Source: Alkaliphilus sp.
GTDB lineage: Bacteria > Bacillota > Clostridia > Peptostreptococcales > Thermotaleaceae
Direction of reading: 5' to 3'
DNA: 8,114 nt
Assembly (NCBI GenBank): GCA_018335765.1
Contig: JAGXRU010000031.1
Span: 1-8,114 of the forward strand
The notes under the pieces are model-generated. The model was not told the DNA's origin. It saw nothing but the letters and a program-made list of their open reading frames with translations, and did no database searches. A program made the position numbers and the translations under genes. The stretch's first letter is position 1, and each line of letters starts with the position of its first letter. Shown one piece after another: positions 1-5,816 of the stretch.

Positions 1-48
1 AGATAAACTGTATATTTTAATGTTAAAACTATCTTTAGGGGTGATTTA

Positions 49-795
49 ATGGAAGTAGGGGCCTGTTCGCACATTGGAAAGGTAAGAGATACAAATGAAG
101 ACGCTTATTATATCTCAGATAATGAACTGAAGTTATTCATTATTGCTGATGGGATGGGAGGGCATAATGCTGGTGAAATCGCAAGTCATATAGCTATTGA
201 TACAATTAAAGACTATATTTCTAAAAGAATTGAATTGTTTTCTATGGTTTCAGAAGATAATATAGATAATATTATAAAAGAAGCTATAATTCGTGCTAAT
301 CAAGTAATATTTACAAAGTCATCAGAAGAAATCAACTATCAGGGGATGGGCACAACCTTGACAGTGGTACTAATACTATCAGGGAATGCAATCTATATAG
401 GTCATGTAGGAGATAGCAGGGCTTATCTTTATCATAATGATAAATTCAGACAAATAACGCAAGATCATTCTTTGGTTGGAGAATTGCTAAGAAATGGAAG
501 TATAACTGAAAATGAGGCAAGAATACATCCTAAAAGAAATATTATTACAAGAGCATTAGGAACAGAACATAATATTATTGTTGATTTGTATAAAATAGAA
601 ATAAATAATGATGATATTATTGTTTTATGTACGGATGGACTATCAAATGTTGTAGATGTTGAAGAAATAGAAGATATAATAATTCGTTGCCATAATATTC
701 AGGAAGGCTGTGAGCATCTGGTTTCATTGGCTAATGAACGGGGTGGTTACGATAATATTACTGTTGTGGCAATAAAAATGGGTCACAATGAATAG
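49..795 (+). CDS. prpC: PP2C-family Ser/Thr protein phosphatase (PrpC/Stp)
   Basis: Cytosolic Mn/Mg-dependent protein phosphatase that removes phosphates placed by the partner kinase PrkC encoded next. All bacterial PP2C motifs are visible in the 248 residues: RDTNED at 13-18, DGMGG at 34-38, MGTT at 100-103, GHVGDSRAYL at 118-127, DHS at 139-141, CTDGL at 194-198 and GGYDNITVV at 232-240. Expected metal ligands by family are D18, D34/G35, D196 and D235, all present. Length is normal for Stp/PrpC (about 240-255). The ATG at 49 is preceded by AGGGGTG (37-43). The gene ends 10 nt before the preferred prkC start, so the phosphatase and kinase are co-transcribed, as in many Firmicutes. Only 48 nt lie upstream, too few to judge a promoter. 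In Firmicutes rlmN often precedes this gene; an AGA-TAA at 1-6 could be its end, but that cannot be supported. Confidence 0.96.
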   Translation: MEVGACSHIGKVRDTNEDAYYISDNELKLFIIADGMGGHNAGEIASHIAIDTIKDYISKRIELFSMVSEDNIDNIIKEAIIRANQVIFTKSSEEINYQGMGTTLTVVLILSGNAIYIGHVGDSRAYLYHNDKFRQITQDHSLVGELLRNGSITENEARIHPKRNIITRALGTEHNIIVDLYKIEINNDDIIVLCTDGLSNVVDVEEIEDIIIRCHNIQEGCEHLVSLANERGGYDNITVVAIKMGHNE

Positions 796-805
796 AGGTG
801 ATAAG
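794..805 (+). promoter_or_regulatory. Ribosome binding site that sets the prkC start at 806
   Basis: AGAGGTG at 794-800 is a clear Shine-Dalgarno match with a 5-nt spacer to ATG 806. The alternative ATG at 788 has only CAATGGGTCA-type sequence upstream (from the prpC 3' end), with no purine-rich match at the right distance. The site overlaps the prpC stop codon (793-795), which suggests that ribosomes ending prpC can reinitiate on prkC. Confidence 0.7.
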
Positions 806-2743
806 ATGATAGGCAAAACTTTAGGGAATCGATATGAAATTGTTGAAAAAATTGGCGGAGGTGGAATGGCTTTAGTATATAAAGCTAAATGTCAGCTCTT
901 AAATAGATATGTAGCAGTAAAGATTTTAAGACCCGAATTTACCAGTGATGAAGAGTTTATACGCAACTTCGGAAGAGAGTCTCAGGCGGCTGCTAGTCTT
1001 TCACATCCTAATATTGTGAATATTTATGATGTGGGCAATGACGATGAAATATATTATATCGTTATGGAATATGTCAAAGGGAATACTTTAAAGCAAATAA
1101 TAAAGGAAAAGGGCTCTTTCGAGCCAGATGATACGATTAATGTAGCAAAACAAATAGCTTTAGCTTTAGAGCATGCTCATAATAATCATATTGTTCATAG
1201 AGATATTAAACCTCACAATATCCTCTTAACTGAGGATGGCAGAGTTAAAGTGACTGATTTCGGTATAGCAAGAGCTGTTACTTCTTCTACAGTAACTAAT
1301 GCAGGCAATGTTATTGGTTCTGTACATTATTTTTCACCAGAACAAGCAAGAGGTGGGTATACAGATGAAAAATCAGATCTATATTCATTGGGAATCGTTA
1401 TTTATGAAATGATAACAGGTAGAGTTCCGTTTGAGGGAGACAGCCCTATATCAATAGCTTTAAAGCATATAAACAACGAAATCATTTTGCCAACTATCAT
1501 AAAAAAGAATACACCTAAGGCTATTGAAGACATCATAATAAAAGCAACTCAAAAAGACCAAAGCAGAAGATATAACAGTGCTAGAGAAGTTTTAGATGAC
1601 TTAAATCAAGCACTGAGATTTCCGATGGGAAGTTTTGTAAAGTTTGAGGAAGATGATAGTCCTACCCAAATAATACCAGCTATTAAAGACGAAGACATAA
1701 GGTACAACACAGCGGCTGTTGGGGAGAGACTTCGAGCTAAAAAAAATAATGGGAAGATGATTTTTTGGACTGCTGTGATTTCGGCCTTTATATTAGCCAT
1801 CATAGTAACTGGAACTATATTCTTTTTTAATGATCAATTAAAAGGCAATGAAAAAGAGATTCCTGGCGTGGTAGGTAAAACTTATGAGGAAGCTAAAACA
1901 AATATTGAAAATTTAGGGTTAAAGATTAATATTTCGTCTGAACAATTCAATTCACAAGTTGAAGAGGGGCATATAATATCTCAGACCCCAGCTGCTAGGG
2001 AAATAGTTAAAGAGGGCTATACAATACAAGTAATTGTGAGCAAAGGGCCACAACTTGTTGAAGTACCTAATTTAATAAATAAACGATTAGATGAGATTGA
2101 TATGCTTCTTGAAAATGAATCCTTGAAAAAGGTTGTTAAGTATGAATATCACACTTTGCCTGTTGGAATAATTATTAGCCAGAATCCTAAATCTCGAGAG
2201 AGAGTACCTAAAGGCTCAAGTGTAAATATTGTTGTCAGCCAAGGGGAGGAATTAAAATCAATATTAATGTCAAATCTGGTTGGAGAAGAAGTCAATACAG
2301 CTAAGAGAACACTGGAAAATTCAGGTTTGATAACAGGAAAAACGGATTATGTATTCCATAGCACAGTTGCAAAAGACATTGTACTCTCACAAAGCATACC
2401 TCAAGGCACGGAGGTCGAGGAAAATAGTGTGGTTGATTTAATTGTTAGCAAAGGAGCAGAAAACGTTGGACAGCCTACTGAAGAAAATGAACTTCCTATG
2501 AAATCAGTTTCCTTTAGGTTAAAATATGATGATGCAAAACAAGAAGAATTTATCATTAAAATAGTAATAATTCAAAATGGCGTTTCCACTATTTATTATA
2601 GTGGTGTTCACCAAAAATCAAAAAGTAGTCAAGAAACACTTACAATTGAGGGTAGGGGAAAAGCTGCAATCGAAATTTATTTTGATACTGTTCTAATTGC
2701 AAGAAAACAAATAGATTTCGAAACGGGGGCAATTTATGATTGA
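806..2743 (+). CDS. prkC: PASTA-domain membrane Ser/Thr protein kinase (PrkC/PknB)
   Basis: Transmembrane eukaryotic-type kinase; the family binds peptidoglycan fragments outside and phosphorylates cell-wall, translation and metabolic proteins inside. Numbering from ATG 806 (645 aa): glycine loop GGGG at 17-20, ATP-binding K39 in VAVKIL, catalytic HRDIKPHN at 131-138 (D133), DFG at 151-153, a Thr/Ser-rich activation loop at 159-164, then GSVHYFSPEQ at 171-180. A basic juxtamembrane stretch leads into one membrane helix at about 319-341. Three PASTA repeats follow outside (about 351-414, 418-480, 485-550), then a short linker and a beta-rich C-terminal domain (about 565-645). An in-frame ATG at 788 would add six residues and overlap prpC, but the AGAGGTG at 794-800 lies correctly for 806 and inside the reading frame from 788, so 806 is preferred. 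The gene overlaps rsgA by 8 nt. Confidence 0.95.
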   Translation: MIGKTLGNRYEIVEKIGGGGMALVYKAKCQLLNRYVAVKILRPEFTSDEEFIRNFGRESQAAASLSHPNIVNIYDVGNDDEIYYIVMEYVKGNTLKQIIKEKGSFEPDDTINVAKQIALALEHAHNNHIVHRDIKPHNILLTEDGRVKVTDFGIARAVTSSTVTNAGNVIGSVHYFSPEQARGGYTDEKSDLYSLGIVIYEMITGRVPFEGDSPISIALKHINNEIILPTIIKKNTPKAIEDIIIKATQKDQSRRYNSAREVLDDLNQALRFPMGSFVKFEEDDSPTQIIPAIKDEDIRYNTAAVGERLRAKKNNGKMIFWTAVISAFILAIIVTGTIFFFNDQLKGNEKEIPGVVGKTYEEAKTNIENLGLKINISSEQFNSQVEEGHIISQTPAAREIVKEGYTIQVIVSKGPQLVEVPNLINKRLDEIDMLLENESLKKVVKYEYHTLPVGIIISQNPKSRERVPKGSSVNIVVSQGEELKSILMSNLVGEEVNTAKRTLENSGLITGKTDYVFHSTVAKDIVLSQSIPQGTEVEENSVVDLIVSKGAENVGQPTEENELPMKSVSFRLKYDDAKQEEFIIKIVIIQNGVSTIYYSGVHQKSKSSQETLTIEGRGKAAIEIYFDTVLIARKQIDFETGAIYD

Positions 2744-3614
2744 AGGTACGATCGTAAAGGGAATTGGAGGCTTTTATTATATTAAAGCTGAAGGCGAGGT
2801 TATAGAATGTAAAGCCCGAGGTAAATTAAGAAAAGATAAGATCATACCTATGGTAGGTGACAAGGTGAGTATATCTATAGATCCTTCCACTGGAAAAGGT
2901 TCAATCGAAGAAATTCTACCTAGGCAAACTGAACTCTTGCGTCCACCAGTTGCCAATATTGATCAGGCAATAATAGTGTTTTCCATAAAAAATCCTGATC
3001 CAAATCTTCCTCTTTTGGATAAATTTCTAGTCAGGGTTGAAAAAGAAGCTTTGGAAATTTTGATTTGTGTCAACAAAGCAGATATTGATATTGCGGAAAA
3101 TTTTGATCTTATAAAAAACATTTATTCTAAAGCAGGTTATGTTGTTCTCAATACGAGTACTAAAACTGGTGAAGGAATAGATTTTTTGAAGGGGTTGCTG
3201 AAAGATAAAATCACTGTTTTCGCAGGTCCGTCTGGTGTTGGAAAGTCATCCCTTTTGAATGCTATTCAGACAAATTTAAAATTACAAACTGGTGAAATTA
3301 GTGAAAAAAATAAAAGAGGAAAGCATACCACAAGGCATGTGGAGCTACTGGAGCTTGAATTTGGCGGTTGGGTGCTTGATACGCCAGGCTTTAGTTCATT
3401 AGATGTTGAAACCATTGAAAAAGATGAATTGCAACACTATTTCAAAGATTTTTTACCCTTATTGGGACAGTGCAAGTATCAAAGCTGCATACATCTTTAT
3501 GAACCGGAATGCATGATAAAAAAGGCAATGATAGCAGGAGATATTTCCAAAGAAAGATATGATAGCTATATTCAACTTTTAGAAGAGATTCAAAAAACTA
3601 AAAGGAGGTACTGA
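2736..3614 (+). CDS. rsgA: Small-ribosomal-subunit biogenesis GTPase RsgA (CpgA/YjeQ)
   Basis: Circularly permuted GTPase that acts late in 30S subunit maturation. The 292 aa show an N-terminal OB-fold (about 1-68), then the G motifs in permuted order: G4 NKAD at 113-116, G1 P-loop GPSGVGKSS at 164-172, switch I RGKHTTR at 194-200 and G3 DTPG at 215-218 followed by FSS. The last feature fits the family's lack of a catalytic glutamine. A zinc knuckle follows, with C246, C251, H253 and C259 (C-x4-C-x-H-x5-C), then a C-terminal helix rich in Lys/Arg. Length matches the family (about 290-300). The ATG overlaps the last 8 nt of prkC, and the GGGGG (2725-2729) upstream lies within prkC, so translation is probably coupled. 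In B. subtilis the ortholog CpgA is phosphorylated by PrkC, which gives the adjacency a functional reading; whether that holds here is inference. Confidence 0.96.
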   Translation: MIEGTIVKGIGGFYYIKAEGEVIECKARGKLRKDKIIPMVGDKVSISIDPSTGKGSIEEILPRQTELLRPPVANIDQAIIVFSIKNPDPNLPLLDKFLVRVEKEALEILICVNKADIDIAENFDLIKNIYSKAGYVVLNTSTKTGEGIDFLKGLLKDKITVFAGPSGVGKSSLLNAIQTNLKLQTGEISEKNKRGKHTTRHVELLELEFGGWVLDTPGFSSLDVETIEKDELQHYFKDFLPLLGQCKYQSCIHLYEPECMIKKAMIAGDISKERYDSYIQLLEEIQKTKRRY

Positions 3615-3616
3615 AG

Positions 3617-4276
3617 ATGGTGAAGATTGCACCCTCAATATTGTCAGCAGATTTTGCAAATTTAATGAATGATATAAAAAAAGTTGAAAAAGGTGGTGCC
3701 GATTACCTTCATATTGATGTAATGGATGGTCATTTTGTTCCGAATATAACAATTGGGCCACTTGTCTTGGAAAGTATTAAGAATCATACCAATCTACCTT
3801 TTGATGTTCATTTGATGATAGAGAGTCCTGATCTGTATATTGAACAATTTGTTAAGGCTCAAGCTAACATCATTACGGTGCATATAGAAGCCAGCAGGCA
3901 TATACATAGAACAATACAAAATATCAAATCTTATGGTATCAAAGCAGGTATTTCACTAAATCCTGGAACTCCAATTAGTGCTATTGAATGTATTTTAGAG
4001 GAAGTAGATATGGTATTGGTCATGTCAGTAAACCCAGGTTTTGGAGGGCAGAGTTTTATACCTTCAGCATTACAAAAAATAAAAGATCTAAAAACAATTA
4101 TTAGCAATAGGAAATTAGATATAGAAATAGAAGTAGATGGAGGAATTAAGCTTGAAAACGCTTGCGAGGTTGTGAAAGCGGGTGCAGATATAATAGTCTC
4201 AGGATCTGCTATTTTTCATTCAAGTGATGTAATAGAAACAGTTAAGTCATTTAGACATACAATAAATAATTGCTAG
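3617..4276 (+). CDS. rpe: Ribulose-phosphate 3-epimerase
   Basis: Interconverts D-ribulose 5-phosphate and D-xylulose 5-phosphate in the pentose phosphate pathway; a cytosolic TIM-barrel metalloenzyme. The 219 aa carry the full family signature. APSILSADF at 5-13 includes S7. HIDVMDGHFVPN at 32-43 supplies metal ligands H32 and D34. FDVHLMI at 62-68 supplies H65, SVNPGFGGQ at 137-145 forms the phosphate-binding loop, and EVDGGI at 172-177 supplies D174. D34 and D174 are the expected acid/base pair. GSAIF at 196-200 closes the phosphate site. Length is normal. An excellent AAAGGAGG (3601-3608) sits 8 nt before the ATG, inside the end of rsgA, and only 2 nt separate the two genes. Confidence 0.97.
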   Translation: MVKIAPSILSADFANLMNDIKKVEKGGADYLHIDVMDGHFVPNITIGPLVLESIKNHTNLPFDVHLMIESPDLYIEQFVKAQANIITVHIEASRHIHRTIQNIKSYGIKAGISLNPGTPISAIECILEEVDMVLVMSVNPGFGGQSFIPSALQKIKDLKTIISNRKLDIEIEVDGGIKLENACEVVKAGADIIVSGSAIFHSSDVIETVKSFRHTINNC

Positions 4277-4285
4277 GGGTAGCCT

Positions 4286-4921
4286 ATGAACTTTATTATT
4301 ATTGCAAATGGAAATTTGAAAGATTATGACTTCGCCAGAAAAATCATTGATAAACACAACTTTATTATATGTGCCGACGGAGGAGCCAAGCATCTGTATA
4401 ATATGGGTATTTGCCCTGATGTGCTTATTGGAGATTTTGACTCCATCAATGCTGACATAGAAAAACATTATGTTGATAAAAATGTGAAATTTATTAGATT
4501 TCCAACTCATAAAAATTACACCGATACTGAATTGGCAGTTGAATATGCAATAGAAAACGGTGCAAAAAAAATCGCGTTAATGGCCGTGATGGGGAGTAGA
4601 ATGGATCATACTTTATCAAACATAATGCTATTGGTTTATATAGTAGAAAAGGGAATTGAAGCCGAGATCATCGATGAACATAATATTATTATGGCAACCA
4701 AACATTCGTTGGAAATAAATGGAGTGCCAGGAGAACTGTTATCAATCATTCCATTAAGTGAAAAAGTAGAAAATATGAGTATCGAAGGATTGGAATATCC
4801 ACTAAAAAATGCAACAATTCATATAGGCTCTTCTTTAGGGGTTAGTAATAGATTTATAGAGAGTAAAGTTAAAATAACTTTTGATTTAGGAACCATACTT
4901 TTAATTAAATCGAAAGATTAA
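4286..4921 (+). CDS. thiN: Thiamine pyrophosphokinase
   Basis: Transfers pyrophosphate from ATP to thiamine, giving thiamine pyrophosphate and AMP; thiamine salvage, cytosolic. The 211 aa show the family motifs: CADGGA at 29-34, PDVLIGDFDS at 44-53 (acidic residues D50 and D52, likely metal/pyrophosphate site), KNYTDTELA at 76-84, GSRMDHTLSN at 103-112, and the C-terminal thiamine-binding-domain signature SSLGVSN at 182-188. Length matches YloS/ThiN (about 210-215). It starts 9 nt after rpe, with TAGGGGT (4274-4280) overlapping the rpe stop codon as the ribosome binding site. Thiamine pyrophosphate is the cofactor of transketolase, which uses the product of Rpe, so the pairing makes metabolic sense. 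I see no TPP riboswitch in front of it. Confidence 0.95.
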   Translation: MNFIIIANGNLKDYDFARKIIDKHNFIICADGGAKHLYNMGICPDVLIGDFDSINADIEKHYVDKNVKFIRFPTHKNYTDTELAVEYAIENGAKKIALMAVMGSRMDHTLSNIMLLVYIVEKGIEAEIIDEHNIIMATKHSLEINGVPGELLSIIPLSEKVENMSIEGLEYPLKNATIHIGSSLGVSNRFIESKVKITFDLGTILLIKSKD

Positions 4922-4936
4922 TTAATTCCCATAGTT

Positions 4937-4976
4937 TGATTGTGGCATAAACCAATCAGTATGAATAATATATAAT
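4937..4976 (+). promoter_or_regulatory. Inverted repeat and possible -10 element before the small membrane genes
   Basis: After thiN the 96 nt to the next gene contain a 6-bp inverted repeat, TGATTG (4937-4942) and CAATCA (4953-4958), with a 10-nt loop. A perfect TATAAT follows at 4971-4976, 42 nt before the ATG at 5018. No convincing -35 lies 16-18 nt upstream of the TATAAT (4948-4953 reads TAAACC). The hairpin has no T-run, so it is not a good terminator. It could be an activator or repressor site with a weak promoter, or chance in AT-rich DNA. Confidence 0.25.
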
Positions 4977-5017
4977 AATAGCTTTTATTTGCCCATATTT
5001 TATTTGAGGTGGTATAA

Positions 5018-5173
5018 ATGGTGAAATCCAAGATTCTCAGAAAATTATTTGGAATAGTACTTGCACTAGGAGGGGCAATCATTCTGATAGAGATAATACC
5101 AGTATTAATATGGTACTGTATTTTAGGAAGCTTATGTATTTTTATCCTATTGGTGTTGTTTAAAAAAATTTAG
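5018..5173 (+). CDS. Small two-helix membrane protein, unknown function
   Basis: A 51-aa ORF that I do not recognise as a named family. It has a strong ribosome binding site, GAGGTGG at 5006-5012, with a 5-nt spacer to the ATG. The N-terminus is basic (MVKSKILRK), followed by a hydrophobic segment at about 11-27, a proline at 28, a second hydrophobic segment at about 29-48 and a KKI end. This predicts a hairpin with both ends in the cytoplasm. It has cysteines at 34 and 40 and a lone Glu at 25 inside the hydrophobic stretch. Its stop codon overlaps the ribosome binding site of the next, similar gene. By position it stands where B. subtilis has spoVM, but SpoVM is a 26-residue amphipathic helix and no similarity is evident. 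Ribosome binding site, coupling and composition argue that it is real. Confidence 0.72.
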   Translation: MVKSKILRKLFGIVLALGGAIILIEIIPVLIWYCILGSLCIFILLVLFKKI

Positions 5174-5182
5174 GAGGGGCAG

Positions 5183-5356
5183 ATGAGAAGAAGAAGGTGT
5201 TGGAATATTTGGAGGAGAGTCAGTAAAAGCATTATTGGATTAATCCTTTTAATTACAGGTTTTGTTATTGTAGCAGTCATCTTGTTTCCGTTAAGTATTT
5301 GGCTGGTTTTGTTAGGTTGTGCTATGATATTGCTTGGATATAAACTTTTCATATAG
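5183..5356 (+). CDS. Small two-helix membrane protein, unknown function, related to its upstream neighbour
   Basis: A 57-aa ORF with a very strong ribosome binding site (AGGAGGGG, 5172-5179, 3 nt before the ATG; core AGGAGG ends 5 nt before). It starts 9 nt after the previous small gene. The N-terminus is strongly basic with aromatic residues (MRRRRCWNIWRR), then come two hydrophobic segments at about 17-35 and 38-55 with P37 between them, and a short KLFI tail. Basic N-terminus and C-terminal Lys predict N-in/C-in. Both small proteins share G at the start of helix 1, then P-x-x-I-W-x3-L-G in helix 2, so they are probably paralogs. The spacing of G, P, W and LG loosely recalls PGPGW-type small membrane proteins, but the PGPGW motif itself is absent. 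Function is unknown. The opposite-strand ORF here is a shadow. Confidence 0.75.
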   Translation: MRRRRCWNIWRRVSKSIIGLILLITGFVIVAVILFPLSIWLVLLGCAMILLGYKLFI

Positions 5357-5364
5357 AGAATAAA

Positions 5365-5390
5365 TAAAGCCTACTAATAAGCAGGCTTTA
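5365..5390. terminator. Bidirectional intrinsic terminator between convergent genes
   Basis: TAAAGCCT (5365-5372) pairs perfectly with AGGCTTTA (5383-5390). A further CT/AG pairing inside (5374-5375 with 5380-5381), past one A-C mismatch, leaves a 4-nt loop. Read on the minus strand, the right arm is followed by TTTATT, giving a usable U-tract for rpmB. Read on the plus strand, the tract is only TTTACCAATTT, so termination of the small membrane genes is likely weaker. It lies 8 nt after the last plus-strand stop and 5 nt after the rpmB stop. Confidence 0.75.
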
Positions 5391-5395
5391 CCAAT

Positions 5396-5587
5396 TTAGA
5401 TTGCTCGTTCGATTTTGTTGGAGCGTAGACATCTTGTACATATTTTGATTCTTTTTGCTGATCCGTTTACTACGGCTTTAACTTTCTTTATATTTGCACT
5501 CCATACCCTACGTGTATGTCTATTTGAGTGACTGACATTGTTGCCTGATATTCTACCTTTTCCGCATACGTCACATGCTTTTGACAT
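5396..5587 (-). CDS. rpmB: 50S ribosomal protein L28, zinc-binding type
   Basis: Large-subunit ribosomal protein bL28. The 63 aa start MSKACDVCGKG and contain the family core SNRHTRRVWSANIKKV (21-36), with cysteine pairs C5-x-x-C8 and C50-x-x-C53. This is the zinc-ribbon (C+) form rather than the zinc-free form found as a paralog in some bacteria. Length matches other Firmicute L28 proteins (about 62). The frame stays open for ten more codons upstream to an ATG at 5617, but that extension (MFTHSKEVLY) is not L28-like. It would also swallow the strong AAGGAGGTG (5602-5594 read on the minus strand), which sits 6 nt before ATG 5587. The gene faces against its neighbours, as I recall for B. subtilis, with its own promoter and terminator. 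Confidence 0.97.
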   Translation of the reverse strand: MSKACDVCGKGRISGNNVSHSNRHTRRVWSANIKKVKAVVNGSAKRIKICTRCLRSNKIERAI

Positions 5588-5634
5588 ATATAACACCTCC
5601 TTCGAGTGAGTAAACACTAATTAAAAACATTATT

Positions 5635-5664
5635 ATTTTACCATATATTTAGTATTTTGTACAA
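5635..5664 (-). promoter_or_regulatory. Putative sigma-A promoter of rpmB
   Basis: Read on the minus strand: -35 TTGTAC (5664-5659), an 18-nt spacer, and -10 TAAAAT (5640-5635) preceded by TGG (5643-5641), which makes an extended -10 of the TGN type. The start point would be near 5628, giving a leader of about 40 nt that contains the AAGGAGGTG ribosome binding site. The -35 is only a partial match; the extended -10 would compensate. Confidence 0.55.
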
Positions 5665-5692
5665 TAAGCAACCAAAAATATTCCGCATTATA

Positions 5693-5704
5693 TTTAATAT
5701 TAAA
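5693..5704. repeat. 12-bp perfect palindrome in the rpmB/yloU divergent region
   Basis: TTTAATATTAAA is its own reverse complement. It lies between the outward-facing rpmB and yloU promoters, immediately before the first GTTGAATA repeat. It is all A/T, so chance occurrence in this AT-rich spacer is quite possible. A dimeric regulator site is the alternative. Confidence 0.3.
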
Positions 5705-5738
5705 GTTGAATATATTAATGCAGTTGAATAGTTGGATA
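5705..5738 (+). repeat. Three GTTGRATA direct repeats at the yloU promoter
   Basis: GTTGAATA occurs at 5705-5712 and again at 5723-5730, exactly 18 bp apart, and the variant GTTGGATA follows directly at 5731-5738. The second copy contains the proposed -35 hexamer of the yloU promoter. Same-strand octamers of this kind could be regulator half-sites on one helix face or staggered -35 elements. Chance is a real possibility at this base composition. Confidence 0.4.
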
Positions 5739-5752
5739 AATTAATATAAAAT
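5724..5752 (+). promoter_or_regulatory. Putative sigma-A promoter of yloU-fakA
   Basis: TTGAAT (5724-5729), a 17-nt spacer and TAAAAT (5747-5752) match the sigma-A consensus at most positions and would start transcription near 5759, leaving a leader of about 58 nt. An overlapping alternative is TTGGAT (5732-5737) with TTATAT (5755-5760), also at 17 nt. The leader shows no obvious riboswitch or stem-loop. Confidence 0.5.
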
Positions 5753-5816
5753 AATTATATATCTTTACGAAAAAGAATACTACATATTAAAACAATGATA
5801 TTAAGGAGGCTGAAAG

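Noticed and set aside
1..48. Tail of an upstream gene such as rlmN
   Set aside because: A stop at 4-6 (AGA TAA) could end such a gene, but one codon is no evidence. The frame ending at 47-49 (…GVI) does not resemble RlmN.
4277..4285. TPP riboswitch in front of thiN
   Set aside because: Only 9 nt separate rpe and thiN, and no THI-box-like sequence is visible near it.
4937..4958. Terminator after thiN
   Set aside because: The stem is only 6 bp with a 10-nt loop and no T-run follows; kept only as a low-confidence inverted repeat.
4922..5017. spoVM gene
   Set aside because: The only ATG before the small genes (4961) runs into a stop after four codons. The 5603-5816 spacer likewise has only very short frames (ATG 5718, four codons).
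5170..5352. 60-codon minus-strand ORF opposite the second small membrane gene
   Set aside because: It has no good ribosome binding site and mirrors the plus-strand gene, which has a strong Shine-Dalgarno sequence and sensible membrane topology.
5588..5617. Ten-residue N-terminal extension of L28
   Set aside because: It would include the Shine-Dalgarno sequence within the coding region, and the family starts at MSKxCxxC.
5603..5816. Riboswitch, T-box or ribosomal-protein leader in the divergent spacer
   Set aside because: The region is very AT-rich, with no long stems and no conserved boxes; only promoters and short repeats can be supported.
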